Assembly: GCA_900770705.1 (NCBI GenBank)
Contig: CAAGLF010000057.1
Span: 1-9,107, forward strand
Length of the DNA stretch: 9,107 nucleotides
Source: Bacteroidaceae bacterium
GTDB taxonomy: Bacteria > Bacteroidota > Bacteroidia > Bacteroidales > Bacteroidaceae
Reading direction: 5' to 3'
The translations under genes and the position numbers were made by a program. Shown piece after piece: positions 1 through 5,926 of this stretch; within the stretch, counting starts at the first letter, position 1; each line of letters opens with the position of its first letter. The notes beneath the pieces are model-generated. The model was not told where the DNA came from and searched no databases. It was given only the letters and a program-made list of their open reading frames with translations.

Positions 1-1326
1 CTCGTAAGTCGTGTCGCGCAGGGAAGCGTCGTGTCCGAGGTCGTGAAGGTGGAGCGTTACGGCGTCCGAAATGTTTATCTCGCGGATGGAGATGCCCAGG
101 CTCTTCATCAGATTGACGGCGTTGGTGTAAGTGCGTCCGGTCGTGCCGAAACCGGGCATTGTAATGCCCACAATGCCGCGTCGGTCCATCTTGAGACGGT
201 CGAAGGCGTGGACACAGACGAGCAACGCCAAGGTGCTGTCGAGTCCGCCGCTGATACCTACTACTACCGTCTTGGCATGCGTGTGTTCAATGCGCTTGCA
301 GAGTCCTTCGGCCTGGATACAGAGGATTTCCTCGCACCTGCGGTCGAGTTCCCCGCCTTGTGGCACGAATGGCAGGGGGTTGATGGTGCGGGTGAGCGTA
401 AAGCGTTCCTCCGGACGTACCACTTGTTCCATCCGGACTCGGCGGTAAGCCGGCGTTCCGGCCTCGGCCGCTGCATTCTGTGAGAAGGTAGTGTTTACCC
501 TGCGCTCGAAACGCAGACGTTCCACGTCGATTTCCGAAATTACCAGCTGCTCACGCATAGCGAAGCGGGCGCCCCGTTGCAGGAAGTGCCCGTTTTCGGC
601 CACGTAGGCCCTGCCCGAGAATACGATGTCCTGCGAACTTTCTCCGTAGCCGCAGCCTGCATAGACGTAGCCGCTGATAGTGCGTGCGCTCTGCCCCGAA
701 ATGAGGCTTTCGAGGTAGCGGCTCTTGCCGATCAGCTCGTTGGAGGCTGAAAGGTTCAGGATAATTTCCGCTCCCTGCAGAGTATGGTGGCTGGAGGGCG
801 GGACAGGAGCCCACAGGTCCTCGCAAATCTCGACGGCAAAGGTGGTACGCGCACATTCAAAGAGCAGACGGCTGCTTAGCGGCACCTGCTGTCCGCAGAA
901 GTCGAAGACGCTTTCGCCGGGCAGGGCGGAAGCGCTTACAAACCACCTCTGTTCATAAAATTCCTTGTAGTTGGGAATGAATGTCTTGGGCACAAGGCCG
1001 TATATCTTGCCTCTTTGGATGACGGCGGCGCAGTTGAGTAGTCCGCCGGCGTAGGAAATGGGTACGCCCACGATGGTAATGATGTCGAGGTTGCGGCTGA
1101 ATTCCATCAACTTCAGCAGGGCGGCTTCCGCCTGTTCCAGCAGGATTTGCTGTTGGAACAGGTCTTGGCACGAGTAGCCCGTGACGGACAACTCCGGGAA
1201 GCAAATGATTTCCACTGACTGCCCTTCGGCTTGCGCCATCAGGCTTTCGATTTGCGCGGTGTTGTATTCGGTGTCGGCCACACGCACGGCAGGAACGGCT
1301 GCGGCCACTTTGATAAATCCGTACAT
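1..1326 (-). CDS. nadE: Glutamine-dependent NAD+ synthetase, C-terminus cut by the window edge
   Basis: This enzyme makes NAD+ from deamido-NAD+ (nicotinic acid adenine dinucleotide) with ATP, using ammonia released from glutamine; it acts in the cytoplasm. The 442 visible codons cover the N-terminal nitrilase-type amidase domain and the beginning of the synthetase domain. The amidase triad is readable: Glu45 in FPELSVTGY, Lys114 in VPKTFIPNYKEFYE and Cys168 in EICEDLW. The ATP-pyrophosphatase signature SGGLDST lies at residues 359-365 (bases 232-252). Members of this two-domain form usually have well over 600 residues, so roughly the last third is missing. The start is the ATG at 1326-1324, which gives MYGFIKVAAAVP, the normal start of the amidase fold; it is preceded by TATATAT and no Shine-Dalgarno. 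The gene follows the nitroreductase by 67 bp on the same strand, so the two may be co-transcribed. Confidence 0.95.
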   Translation of the reverse strand, partial: MYGFIKVAAAVPAVRVADTEYNTAQIESLMAQAEGQSVEIICFPELSVTGYSCQDLFQQQILLEQAEAALLKLMEFSRNLDIITIVGVPISYAGGLLNCAAVIQRGKIYGLVPKTFIPNYKEFYEQRWFVSASALPGESVFDFCGQQVPLSSRLLFECARTTFAVEICEDLWAPVPPSSHHTLQGAEIILNLSASNELIGKSRYLESLISGQSARTISGYVYAGCGYGESSQDIVFSGRAYVAENGHFLQRGARFAMREQLVISEIDVERLRFERRVNTTFSQNAAAEAGTPAYRRVRMEQVVRPEERFTLTRTINPLPFVPQGGELDRRCEEILCIQAEGLCKRIEHTHAKTVVVGISGGLDSTLALLVCVHAFDRLKMDRRGIVGITMPGFGTTGRTYTNAVNLMKSLGISIREINISDAVTLHLHDLGHDASLRDTTYE

Positions 1327-1393
1327 ATATATAGTGTGTGTTTGCGAGGCGGCAGGCCCGCGTTTCGGTGTCTGTGTCGGAGCGGCTGCCGCT
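1327..1393. other. Short intergenic gap between the nitroreductase gene and nadE
   Basis: Sixty-seven bases with no gene. A loose inverted repeat is present (gcggcag at 1349-1355 and ctgccgc at 1386-1392), but the 30-base loop and lack of a T-run make it a poor terminator. The side next to nadE is A/T rich (atatatag). I see no TAnnTTTG box, which fits read-through from the nitroreductase gene into nadE. Confidence 0.5.
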
Positions 1394-1897
1394 TTAATTC
1401 AGGAGGATGTCGTCCAGGGATTTTCTCACTTTGTCCTTCGCCTCGTCGGCGGGCTTCCCGAGCGGAATCAGGGCCACGGGCTCGCACCCTTCGGGGCTGC
1501 CGAATTGCTGCGTGAGGCGTTCGGTGTCGAAATTGCAGATCCAGCACGTGCCCAGGCCCACTTCCGCTGCCGCGAGACAGAGGTGCTCCGTCGCGATGGC
1601 CACGTCGATGTTCCCATGGGGCTTTCCGTCACTACTGCGCACCCACTGCTCGCCCGTCTCGCAGTAGAGGATGAAGCAGGCGGGCGCGGAGCGAAACCAG
1701 TCGCGGTTGTAGCATTCGGCCAGGCGCTCCAGGTCGTTTTTTTCGCGTAGCAGGCGCAATCGCCAGGGCTGTCTGTTGCACGCCGAAGGTGCCAGACGTA
1801 CGCATTCCAGTATGTAATCGAGTTGTTCTTCCGTGACAGAATCCGGCTGGTAGGCCCTGACAGAGCGGCGCAGCCTGCAAAGTTCGAGAAAGTCCAT
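1394..1897 (-). CDS. Nitroreductase family protein (small FMN-dependent oxidoreductase)
   Basis: A 167-residue protein of the nitroreductase fold. These are usually homodimeric cytoplasmic flavoproteins that use NAD(P)H to reduce nitroaromatics, quinones or other substrates; the physiological substrate is rarely known and cannot be told here. Visible family features are the N-terminal FMN-contacting RRSVRAY (residues 10-16), APSACNRQPW (36-45), the helix LAAAEVGLGTCWI (108-120), the strand-turn IPLGKPAD (144-151) and the C-terminal RKSLDDIL. The length fits the small nitroreductases common in Bacteroidales. The ATG at 1897 places RRSVRAY at its usual distance from the N-terminus. It is the first gene of a leftward pair with nadE. 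A TACCTTTG box lies 77-84 bases upstream of the start. NAD(P)H use by the family and the nearby NAD synthetase may be related, but that is only an inference. Confidence 0.9.
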   Translation of the reverse strand: MDFLELCRLRRSVRAYQPDSVTEEQLDYILECVRLAPSACNRQPWRLRLLREKNDLERLAECYNRDWFRSAPACFILYCETGEQWVRSSDGKPHGNIDVAIATEHLCLAAAEVGLGTCWICNFDTERLTQQFGSPEGCEPVALIPLGKPADEAKDKVRKSLDDILLN

Positions 1898-1973
1898 ATT
1901 TCCGTTTGTTTATGTGGCGTGACAGGCGGATGTTGAGGCTTCCGGCTCCACCGTCGTGCCGTCGTTGACCCGA

Positions 1974-1981
1974 CAAAGGTA
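1974..1981 (-). promoter_or_regulatory. Bacteroidetes-type -7 box (TACCTTTG) for the nitroreductase-nadE unit
   Basis: On the minus strand the sequence reads TACCTTTG, an exact match to the Bacteroidetes primary sigma factor -7 consensus TAnnTTTG. The matching -33 TTTG element is not evident at the usual 19-22 base spacing; only A/T-rich sequence is nearby. If it is used, transcription would begin a few bases downstream and leave a leader of about 70 bases before the ATG at 1897. The position in a divergent intergenic region supports the call. Confidence 0.55.
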
Positions 1982-2061
1982 GCGATTTTTGAGCGAATGG
2001 ACCTATATCGTGCGAAAAAAGTCCCTCTTCCGTCCGCTTTCCCGGCCTCAGATCCGGCCTG

Positions 2062-2187
2062 CTCCCGAGGTGTTTTCAAGTATCTCGGACTTAGGAAAAA
2101 TTTCTACGGAGATAATTTTTTTTTCTGCGGCGAAAGTTTTTCCTATGTCCGAAGAAGTTTCGCCCTTGTTCGCAGAGCGTGCGATTT
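2062..2187 (+). repeat. Degenerate tandem array of 21-bp units in the divergent promoter region (array A)
   Basis: Cutting the sequence every 21 bases from 2062 gives six aligned units beginning at 2062, 2083, 2104, 2125, 2146 and 2167. Each starts with a short G/C-rich block, for example ctcccgag, tctcggac, ctacggag, ctgcggcg and tgtccgaa. Most then run into an A/T-rich or T-rich tract such as taattttttttt or aagtttttccta. The middle units (2083-2145) are the clearest, and the outer ones are weaker. The unit length and block order match the arrays at 4597-4680 and 7335-7418. The array lies between the nitroreductase promoter and the porin promoter, so it could influence either. Its function is unknown. 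Confidence 0.6.
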
Positions 2188-2223
2188 TCGTGGGGACAGG
2201 TGCGGTAATCCCGCTCCTTTTTG

Positions 2224-2231
2224 TAACTTTG
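2224..2231 (+). promoter_or_regulatory. Bacteroidetes-type -7 box (TAACTTTG) immediately upstream of the porin start
   Basis: TAACTTTG matches TAnnTTTG exactly and ends only five bases before the porin ATG at 2237. Transcription from this class of promoter starts a few bases past the box, so the mRNA would begin at or very near the start codon and be leaderless or nearly so. No clear TTTG -33 element is seen around 2199-2205, so the box rests mainly on its exact consensus and position. Confidence 0.6.
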
Positions 2232-2236
2232 CGCCG

Positions 2237-4516
2237 ATGAAACGAAACCTATATACCATATATATATGCGTTGTGGCACTGCTCTCGGTGCTTCCTGCCG
2301 TGGCGCAGAATACGTTCAAGCAGGCGGTGAACCGGCAGGGCGACATCTCCAATCCTTTCGGTTCGTCGGGCGATGATCACTGGGCCGCCGTTTCTTCCAG
2401 CCGCGACTCCGTGAAGAAGACGGGCGTGCCCGAAGGCATTTACGTGTGGAAAATAGATTCTCGCTTCGGCGAAGTCATTCCTGCCGAGCTGGACACCGTG
2501 CCCCACGCCTTTCAGAACGACGCCTTCACGGCCGGGACGCGCGGCCACTACAATTATACGGGTAACTACGGAGCTCCCCGCGACAGCAGACTCCTCGCTG
2601 AGCGCAACTTCAGCCATCTCGGGGGACAGTTCATCTTTGAGCGGCCGTACGACTTCTTTCTTAGGAGCACCGACGACTGGCTCTTTACGAACACCAAGTC
2701 TCCTTTTACCAACTTGACCTACCACGAGTGTGGCAATAAGGTCAATGGTGAAGACCGGATTACCGGAAAGTTCGCGACCAACGTTAACAAGCGACTCGGA
2801 CTTGGCTTCGTGCTCGACTATCTCTATGGCCGCGGCTACTACGACGCCCAGTCGACAGCGCACTTCAACGGTGCGCTCTACGGTTCCTACCGTGGTGAGC
2901 GCTACAGCCTCCATTCGTACTACTCCGCCAATCATCTGAAAAATTCCGAGAACGGCGGCATCGAGAGCGATACCTATATCACGCAGCCCGAAGCCTTCCC
3001 GACATCCTACGGTACTGCCGATATGCCGACACAGCTCACCAAGACGTGGAACCGCCTCAATGTAAACACTTTCTTCCTCACCCACCACTACGATCTCGGC
3101 TTCTATCGCGTCACCGACGCCCAGGGAAATGTCGTGCGTCGGCCCGACGTGGCCGGGGCGGGCACATTGGGCCGGCTGATGGCGCTCCCCGACAGCCTTT
3201 CGCTGCCTGTCGGCACGCCCGCTGCTCCCGGCGATACGACGAAGGCCGCCGAAGGGAAGCCTGCCGTGGCCGAAACCGCTACCGACACGGCCCTGACGAG
3301 TACCTTCGTGCCCGTGGCCTCCTTCGTACATACGCTCGAAGTCAATCATCACAACCGCCGCTTTCTCTCCAATCTGCGCAACTCGGCCGCCCAGCCCGCC
3401 TATTTCTCCGACTTCTACCACGACGGAGACTCGTGCAGCGACGTTACGAAGTATTTGCGCATAGAAAACACGCTGGCCTTCGAACTCCACGAAGGCTTCT
3501 GCCGCTGGATGAAGACCGGCGGCCGCCTCTTTGCCTCTTACGAGTTCCAGCGTTTCACCTTGCCCGCCCTGAGCGATGCCTCCCTCAGTCCGTCGCCGGC
3601 CCTGGAGCGCCGCTGCCTGATTGAACAGGCTGAGACGGAAAACGAGATAGCCTTCGGAGCGCAGTTGTACAAACGTTCGGGCAAGTACTTCCACTATAAT
3701 CTCCTCGGAGAACTCATCACATGCGGCTCCGGCTGGGGACGCTTCAATGTGGAGGGCTCTCTCGATGTCAACCTGCCCTTCCTGCGCGACACGCTGCGGC
3801 TGGAGGCCGACGGACTGGTGGCCAACGAGGAACCTTCGTACTACTACCGCCACTTTCATAGCCGCAACGCGTGGTGGGACGCGGAGTTGGACAACGTTTT
3901 CCGCATAGAGGCCGGTGCGGCGCTGCGCTACAGGAATGCAGGACTGACCTTCCGCTTCGTTACGCTGCAGAACTACGCCTACTTCCAGGAGAACCTGACG
4001 CCAAAGGCCTCGGCCGCCGACGAATATCTGCATGGCGTTTCCGTGCGGCAGGCGTCGAAGAACGTAAGTCTGCTGCAGCTGACCCTCGAGCACCGGCTGA
4101 AATGCGGCATACTGCACTGGGACAATGAACTCACGCTGCAAACCACCACCAATGCCGACGTACTGCCGCTTCCGGCCTTCAATGGATACACAAACCTCTA
4201 TCTGCTCTTCCGTATCGCCAAGGTACTGCGCACGGAGATAGGTTTCGACGCACGCTATTTCACGAAGTACTACGCTCAGACGTACTCGCCGATTATCGGG
4301 CAGTATGTCGTGCAGGACACTGACAGCCGCATAAAGACCGGCAACTACCCGATAGTGAATGCTTACGTCAACTTCCATCTGAAAAGGACGCGCTTCTACG
4401 TGATGGCCAGCCATCTCAATTATAGCTCCGGCAAGGGTTTTCCCTTCCTTGTGCCCCATTATCCGCTGAACAGGATGGTGCTGCGCCTCGGGGTCAGCTG
4501 GAATTTTGTCAACTGA
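2237..4516 (+). CDS. Putative porin, outer-membrane beta-barrel protein of Bacteroidales
   Basis: A 759-residue exported protein resembling the Bacteroidales 'putative porin' family (Porin_10 type), which is predicted to form an outer-membrane beta-barrel; its substrate is unknown. The N-terminus MKRNLYTIYICVVALLSVLPAVAQ is a standard signal peptide with likely cleavage at AVA|Q (residues 23/24). Family-like stretches follow: EGIYVWKIDSRFGEVIPAE, SPFTNLTYHECGNKVNGED, LDYLYGRGYYDAQSTAHF and SENGGIESDTYITQPEAF. The rest alternates aromatic and polar residues as expected for strands, and the C-terminus MVLRLGVSWNFVN is a typical last strand. Around residues 318-354 there is a Pro/Ala/Thr-rich insert, probably a surface or periplasmic loop. 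The ATG at 2237 was preferred to an in-frame ATG at 1997 because it starts the signal peptide and follows a promoter box. Confidence 0.88.
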   Translation: MKRNLYTIYICVVALLSVLPAVAQNTFKQAVNRQGDISNPFGSSGDDHWAAVSSSRDSVKKTGVPEGIYVWKIDSRFGEVIPAELDTVPHAFQNDAFTAGTRGHYNYTGNYGAPRDSRLLAERNFSHLGGQFIFERPYDFFLRSTDDWLFTNTKSPFTNLTYHECGNKVNGEDRITGKFATNVNKRLGLGFVLDYLYGRGYYDAQSTAHFNGALYGSYRGERYSLHSYYSANHLKNSENGGIESDTYITQPEAFPTSYGTADMPTQLTKTWNRLNVNTFFLTHHYDLGFYRVTDAQGNVVRRPDVAGAGTLGRLMALPDSLSLPVGTPAAPGDTTKAAEGKPAVAETATDTALTSTFVPVASFVHTLEVNHHNRRFLSNLRNSAAQPAYFSDFYHDGDSCSDVTKYLRIENTLAFELHEGFCRWMKTGGRLFASYEFQRFTLPALSDASLSPSPALERRCLIEQAETENEIAFGAQLYKRSGKYFHYNLLGELITCGSGWGRFNVEGSLDVNLPFLRDTLRLEADGLVANEEPSYYYRHFHSRNAWWDAELDNVFRIEAGAALRYRNAGLTFRFVTLQNYAYFQENLTPKASAADEYLHGVSVRQASKNVSLLQLTLEHRLKCGILHWDNELTLQTTTNADVLPLPAFNGYTNLYLLFRIAKVLRTEIGFDARYFTKYYAQTYSPIIGQYVVQDTDSRIKTGNYPIVNAYVNFHLKRTRFYVMASHLNYSSGKGFPFLVPHYPLNRMVLRLGVSWNFVN

Positions 4517-4755
4517 GGCGGAAGAACGCCTTTGGGGCCATACTGGCAGGGCTGTCGCCCGACTGCAATTGCCTCTTGCGTATCTCGGCGAAACTTCGGG
4601 GCCCGAAATTTAAAATATCTCCGAGGAAGTTTAAATTTCTGCCGCAGAAATTTTTTCTTCCGGCCTTGTTGGGAAACCAGCCGCCGCACCAGGCGGATTT
4701 CCGGCCTTTGCCAGACTGCGTCCCGCCGCCATCCAGTGGTCTCTTGTATATATAA
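4517..4755. other. Intergenic region (239 bp) between the porin and HisC-like genes
   Basis: No gene is supported here. Directly after the porin stop there is a 5-bp G/C-rich hairpin (aggcg 4516-4520, cgcct 4527-4531), but it is followed only by ttgggg, so it is at best a weak terminator. The middle carries 21-bp array B. The last bases before the HisC-like ATG are A/T rich (tgtatatataa). No exact TAnnTTTG box was found for the downstream gene, so it may rely on read-through from the porin or on an unrecognised promoter. Confidence 0.55.
4597..4680 (+). repeat. Tandem 21-bp repeat array B between the porin and HisC-like genes
   Basis: Four 21-base units can be aligned at 4597, 4618, 4639 and 4660. 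The first three each have a G/C-rich head (cggggccc, tctccgag, ctgccgca) followed by a similar A/T tail (gaaatttaaaata, gaagtttaaattt, gaaattttttctt). The fourth begins ccggccttg and then diverges. Bases 4647-4671 match 7385-7409 in array C at 24 of 25 positions in the same orientation, which ties the two arrays to one repeat family. Function is unknown. Confidence 0.75.
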
Positions 4756-5826
4756 ATGAATACTTCAACAAGTGTAAAAGATATGATTGACTTTCAAAAG
4801 ATTATCAGAGCACATATACGGGAAATTCCTGCCACCCCGCAGCCTTCAGATACGGCTGAAGGTGCTTCGGAGGCGCCGTTGCACCTTGATAGGAACGAGA
4901 ATCCCTTCTCTCCGCCCTACAATCGCTATTCCACCGCCCGTGTAGCAGCACTCAGAGCCGCGCTTTCGCGCATTCAGGGTGTGAAAGAGGCGGGCATCTG
5001 CCTCGTGAACCGACGTTTCGAGGCCTTGGATCTGCTTATCCGCCTGCTATGTGAGCCGGGCGCTGACAATGTACTGATTTCCAGCCCGACTGATGAAATT
5101 TATGAAAGGGTTGCTCAAATTAATGGCGTGGAAGTGAAGCGTGTTGCTGCTACAGAGCAGCTGACCGTGGCCCCCGACGTCCTGGCCAGGGCGATAGAGC
5201 GGCGTACCAAGCTCATCGTGCTGGCTTCGCCCAACAATCCGACAGGCTTCTGCGTAGACGAGGAATTTGTCGACGCTATGATGTCTCGCTTCGAGGGCGT
5301 CCTGCTGCTCGATGTCAGCTTTTCGCCCTTCTCGCGCCGCCCTTCGCTCTTCCCGCTACTGAACAAGTATCCCCGCGTGGTGCTGCTCGATGGACTCTCG
5401 CCCTACTGGTCGACAGTAGGCGTGGGCATTGCCGCCCTGTATGGCCGCCCCGAGCTTTTTGCGTGGCTCGACCGCCTGCGCTCCCCCTTCGACGTGAGCG
5501 AAGCTGCGGCCGAGGCTATGCTGCAGGCGCTGCAGCATCGTGCCGAGGCCGACCGCGCCCGAAATCTGCTGATAGAGGAGCGCGAGCGGATGCAGGTGGC
5601 CTGCCGGCTGCTGCCGTATGTCGAAGAGGTGTACACCTCCGGGGCCAATTTCTTCCTCATGCGCCTGCAGGACGCACCGGCCGTCGGGCGTTACTTGGCC
5701 GCACAGGGCATTTTCGTGCGCAGTTTTCCCCGTACAGCCGCTTTGCAGAACTGTCTGCGCATTACTGTGGGCACTCCTGCCGACAACCGCCGCTTGCTGG
5801 CCGCCCTGCGCGCCTTCAAGGGCTGA
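4756..5826 (+). CDS. Histidinol-phosphate aminotransferase (HisC) homologue lacking the catalytic lysine; probable pseudoenzyme
   Basis: A full-length, in-frame 356-residue member of the class I/II aminotransferase fold, closest in pattern to Bacteroidales HisC. That enzyme uses PLP to make L-histidinol phosphate in histidine synthesis. Retained features are LDRNENP (44-50), SPNNPTG (158-164), the pyridine-nitrogen Asp186, SGANFFLMR (295-303) and QNCLRITVGT with Arg335. Key residues are lost. The PLP Schiff-base lysine (FSKAWG in HisC) is Pro216 in LSPYWS, codon ccc at 5401. The phosphate-binding GNGSDE is VNRRFE (84-89). The DEAY tyrosine is Phe189, and the distal phosphate arginine is Gly224. 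Ordinary transamination is therefore unlikely. The frame is intact and the fold residues are conserved, which argues for a retained non-catalytic role rather than decay. No other his gene is visible. The in-frame ATG at 4783 is an equally good start, because typical HisC begins about there. Confidence 0.85.
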   Translation: MNTSTSVKDMIDFQKIIRAHIREIPATPQPSDTAEGASEAPLHLDRNENPFSPPYNRYSTARVAALRAALSRIQGVKEAGICLVNRRFEALDLLIRLLCEPGADNVLISSPTDEIYERVAQINGVEVKRVAATEQLTVAPDVLARAIERRTKLIVLASPNNPTGFCVDEEFVDAMMSRFEGVLLLDVSFSPFSRRPSLFPLLNKYPRVVLLDGLSPYWSTVGVGIAALYGRPELFAWLDRLRSPFDVSEAAAEAMLQALQHRAEADRARNLLIEERERMQVACRLLPYVEEVYTSGANFFLMRLQDAPAVGRYLAAQGIFVRSFPRTAALQNCLRITVGTPADNRRLLAALRAFKG

Positions 5827-5854
5827 GAATGTCGGCCGGTCGACCTCGAAAACC

Positions 5855-5907
5855 ACGGCAAAGAGCCGGAAGACCTCTCGTAACAGAGGCTTCCGGCTCT
5901 TTGCCGT
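5855..5907. terminator. Strong hairpin between convergent genes, probable bidirectional terminator
   Basis: Two perfect 18-bp arms (5855-5872 and 5890-5907) enclose an inner 5-bp stem (cctct 5874-5878, agagg 5885-5889) with loop cgtaac and one bulged A at 5873. The total is 23 paired bases. It sits in the 100-bp gap where the HisC-like gene and folC converge, the classic place for a shared terminator. On the minus strand the stem is followed by GGTTTTCG, a short T-run; on the plus strand there is no T-run. It therefore suits folC better as an intrinsic terminator. A dispersed palindromic repeat is an alternative reading. Confidence 0.7.
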
Positions 5908-5926
5908 ATGGATAAGGAGAGAGTTC

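Larger units (their letters stand above)
1898..2236. other. Divergent intergenic region (339 bp) between the nitroreductase and porin genes
   Basis: This stretch contains no convincing gene. It holds a leftward -7 box at 1974-1981, the 21-bp array A and a rightward -7 box at 2224-2231. An open frame upstream of the porin continues in frame back to an ATG at 1997. Its sequence resembles no protein, crosses the repeat array and the porin promoter box, and would bury the signal peptide, so it is treated as non-coding. I see no riboswitch or RNA gene. Confidence 0.7.

Noticed and set aside
953..1204. Small open frames on both strands over the nadE region (for example 953-1204 minus and 31-483 plus).
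   Set aside because: The continuous nadE frame from 1326 to position 1 carries the amidase triad and the SGGLDST motif; the others are overlapping shadows.
1349..1392. Inverted repeat gcggcag / ctgccgc after the nitroreductase gene as a terminator.
   Set aside because: Only seven paired bases around a 30-base loop, with no T-run on the transcribed strand. It is better read as chance in GC-rich sequence.
1997..2236. An 80-codon upstream extension of the porin frame starting at ATG 1997.
   Set aside because: It would bury the signal peptide, covers the 21-bp array and the TAACTTTG box, and has no protein-like pattern.
2249..4459. A 736-codon open frame on the minus strand, antisense to the porin gene.
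   Set aside because: It mirrors the porin frame in GC-rich DNA, has no recognisable domain or signal peptide, and is low in plausible protein motifs. The plus-strand porin has a signal peptide, a promoter box and clear family motifs.
4756..5826. The HisC-like gene as a functional hisC or as a broken pseudogene.
   Set aside because: A functional hisC is unlikely without the PLP lysine and phosphate-cup residues. A decayed pseudogene is unlikely because the frame is full length, without stops or frameshifts, and conserved outside the active site.
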